Of a stretch of DNA of 5,951 nt, positions 4,671 through 5,951 are shown piece by piece. A program made the translations under genes and the position numbers. The DNA comes from a candidate division NC10 bacterium SPGG6 (GTDB lineage: Bacteria; Methylomirabilota; Methylomirabilia; Methylomirabilales; CSP1-5): assembly GCA_001643535.1 (NCBI GenBank), contig LXTG01000062.1, positions 1-5,951 of the forward strand. Reading direction: 5' to 3'. The notes below the pieces were generated by a model. It did no database searches. It saw nothing but the letters and a program-made list of their open reading frames with translations, and was not told the DNA's origin. How positions within the stretch are numbered: position 1 is the first letter of the stretch; each line of letters starts with the position of its first letter.

Positions 4671-4675
4671 AGGAG
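4671..4675 (+). promoter_or_regulatory. ribosome binding site that decides the rplF start
   Basis: AGGAG is 7 bases before ATG 4683 and only 4 before the in-frame GTG at 4680. The ATG also gives the family-standard MSRIG opening. Confidence 0.7.
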
Positions 4676-4682
4676 TAACGTG

Positions 4683-5222
4683 ATGTCGCGGATTGGTCGT
4701 TTGCCCATTTCTATCCCGAGTAATGTTCAGGTCTCCGTGACCAACGGGTCGGTGGAAGTACAGGGGCCTAAGGGCCGGCTTGTGCAAGCGGTGCCTCCGG
4801 CCATCCGGGTTGGAGTGGAAGGGGGAAATGTCATCTGCGAGCGGCCGACCGATCAGAAGTCTCACCGAGCCCTCCACGGGCTGACTCGAGCGCTGATTGC
4901 CAATATGATCCGGGGCGTGACCGAAGGGTTTCTGAAAAAGCTAGAGCTCAGCGGTGTAGGGTACCGTGCCCAGATCCAGGGCCAGGTTCTCACGCTGAGC
5001 CTCGGGTATACGAACCCCGTGGTGTACGTCCTGCCTCCCGACGTCCAGGCGACCGTGGAGAACCCGACGCTGATCACGGTCTCCGGGATTGACAAGCAGC
5101 GGGTGGGGGCGGTGGCTGCGAAGATCCGGGGCCTTCGACCCCCGGAACCCTATAAGGGGAAGGGGGTCAAGTATGTGGACGAGCGGATCCGCCGCAAGGC
5201 GGGGAAGGCCGGGGCGAAGTGA
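4683..5222 (+). CDS. rplF: 50S ribosomal protein L6
   Basis: L6 lies near the GTPase-associated region of the 50S, by the sarcin-ricin loop, and is needed for late 50S maturation. The product is 179 residues, the usual length, with two repeated L6 domains (about 1-82 and 83-175). It starts MSRIGRLPISIPS. GFLKKLELSGVGYRAQ is at 82-97, and the signature PEPYKGKGVKY is at 154-164, followed by a basic tail. The GTG immediately upstream (4680) is in frame but would only add one residue. Fourteen bases separate it from rplR. Confidence 0.97.
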   Translation: MSRIGRLPISIPSNVQVSVTNGSVEVQGPKGRLVQAVPPAIRVGVEGGNVICERPTDQKSHRALHGLTRALIANMIRGVTEGFLKKLELSGVGYRAQIQGQVLTLSLGYTNPVVYVLPPDVQATVENPTLITVSGIDKQRVGAVAAKIRGLRPPEPYKGKGVKYVDERIRRKAGKAGAK

Positions 5223-5236
5223 GGTAAGGAGTACCT

Positions 5237-5611
5237 GTGAGCGTCATTGATTGGACCAAGAAGCGGATTGCCCGGCAGCGGAGGTGCCGGCGTGTGCGGA
5301 AAAAGGTCTTCGGGGTACCCGAGCAGCCTCGGCTGTCGGTCTTCAAGTCTCGCCGGCATATCTATGCCCAAATCATCAACGATCTGGAAGGGCGGACGTT
5401 GGTGGCCGCCTCCACCTGCTCCTCGGAGGTCAAGGAGCGTGGGGTAAAGGGGCCCAAAGCGGGTGCGGCCAAGGTGGTGGGGGAGGTTCTGGCGGAGAAG
5501 GCCCTCGGAGCTGAGATCCGGCGCGTCGTCTTCGATCGAAGCGGGTACAAATTCCACGGGCGGGTTAAGGCCCTGGCGACGGGGGCCCGGGAAAAGGGAT
5601 TAACCTTTTAG
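5237..5611 (+). CDS. rplR: 50S ribosomal protein L18
   Basis: L18 binds 5S rRNA and, with L5, anchors it in the central protuberance. The product is 124 residues, slightly above the usual 115-122. The N-terminus is strongly basic (KKRIARQRRCRRVRKKVFG, residues 8-26), which is the rRNA-binding tail. PRLSVFKSRRHIYAQIIND at 31-49 and the C-terminal VVFDRSGYKFHGRVKALA at 97-114 are family signatures. The start is GTG, with AAGGAG at 5226-5231 five bases upstream. The opening MSVIDW is not typical of L18, but no better start lies inside. The TAG stop shares its last base with the rpsE ribosome binding site. Confidence 0.96.
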   Translation: MSVIDWTKKRIARQRRCRRVRKKVFGVPEQPRLSVFKSRRHIYAQIINDLEGRTLVAASTCSSEVKERGVKGPKAGAAKVVGEVLAEKALGAEIRRVVFDRSGYKFHGRVKALATGAREKGLTF

Positions 5612-5623
5612 GGGAGGAATTCG

Positions 5624-5951
5624 GTGGCGGCGGACCAAATCGATCCTCAGGGGCTGACCCTCAGCGAGCGAGTGATCCACATTAACCGCGTGGCAAAGGT
5701 GGTCAAGGGTGGTCGCCGGTTCAGCTTTAGCGCTTTGGTGGCCGTGGGGGACCAGGCAGGATACGTGGGGCTCGGTCTGGGCAAGGCCCACGAAGTCCCA
5801 GAGGCGATCCGGAAGGGGATTGAGGCAGCCAAGAAACAGTTGATCAAAGTGCCGCTCCGGGGGAAGACTATTCCCCACCAGATCGTCGGGAAGTACGGGG
5901 CGGGGCGGGTCCTGATGAAGCCGGCGGTGGCGGGGACCGGGATCGTAGCGG
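5624..5951 (+). CDS. rpsE: 30S ribosomal protein S5, N-terminal part (cut by window end)
   Basis: S5 lies near the decoding centre and mRNA entry tunnel and affects accuracy; changes in its N-terminal loop give spectinomycin resistance in E. coli. The 109 visible residues begin VAADQIDPQGLTLSERVIHI, read from a GTG start. GGGGAGG at 5611-5617 is 6 bases upstream. RVAKVVKGGRRFSFSALVAV (residues 22-41) is the double-stranded-RNA-binding-like signature and includes the spectinomycin loop, which looks wild type (VVKGG). GLGLGKAHEVPEAIRKGIEA (49-68) and the start of the C-terminal domain follow. The frame is open to the last base, and roughly a third of the gene lies beyond the window. Confidence 0.95.
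   Translation, partial: MAADQIDPQGLTLSERVIHINRVAKVVKGGRRFSFSALVAVGDQAGYVGLGLGKAHEVPEAIRKGIEAAKKQLIKVPLRGKTIPHQIVGKYGAGRVLMKPAVAGTGIVA

Overview
This window is a stretch of a bacterial chromosome holding the junction of the S10 and spc ribosomal-protein operons. All genes lie on the + strand, in the canonical order rpsS (last codons only), rplV, rpsC, rplP, rpmC, rpsQ, rplN, rplX, rplE, rpsN, rpsH, rplF, rplR, rpsE (cut by the window end). No non-ribosomal gene is inserted and no reading frame is broken. The DNA is GC-rich. S14 is the short zinc-binding (type Z) form and L24 also keeps four cysteines, so both are cysteine-containing (C+) versions. The lineage cannot be fixed from the sequence. 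The sequence style and the spacer repeats remind me of NC10/Methylomirabilota or related uncultured bacteria, but that is a weak impression and not a result.

Layout. Bases 1-49 are the rpsS tail. Bases 50-138 are a leader-like gap before rplV, with a small possible hairpin. From 139 to 2126 (rplV to rpsQ) the genes are tightly packed, with an ATGA stop/start overlap between rplP and rpmC. After a 52-base gap, rplN and rplX follow. Then compactness breaks at three nearby junctions. Between rplX and rplE (2927-3176) is a 250-base spacer that opens with two perfect tandem hairpins, the first enclosing the rplX stop codon. It continues into an AT-rich stretch with a weak promoter-like pair. Between rpsN and rpsH (4033-4172), and again between rpsH and rplF (4569-4682), lie arrays of a 7-base unit. 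Each array runs first as TTCAGGG/TTCATGG and then as the reverse complement CCATGAA/CCCTGAA, so rpsH is bracketed by two related inverted heptad arrays. The rest (rplF, rplR, rpsE) is compact again.

Functionally, all products are structural parts of the 30S (S19, S3, S17, S14, S8, S5) and 50S (L22, L16, L29, L14, L24, L5, L6, L18) subunits, presumably co-transcribed. The genes are orthodox. The points worth attention are the structured spacers, the heptad arrays, and a low-complexity Lys/Pro/Thr extension of about 41 residues on the N-terminus of L5. I see no wholly new system here.
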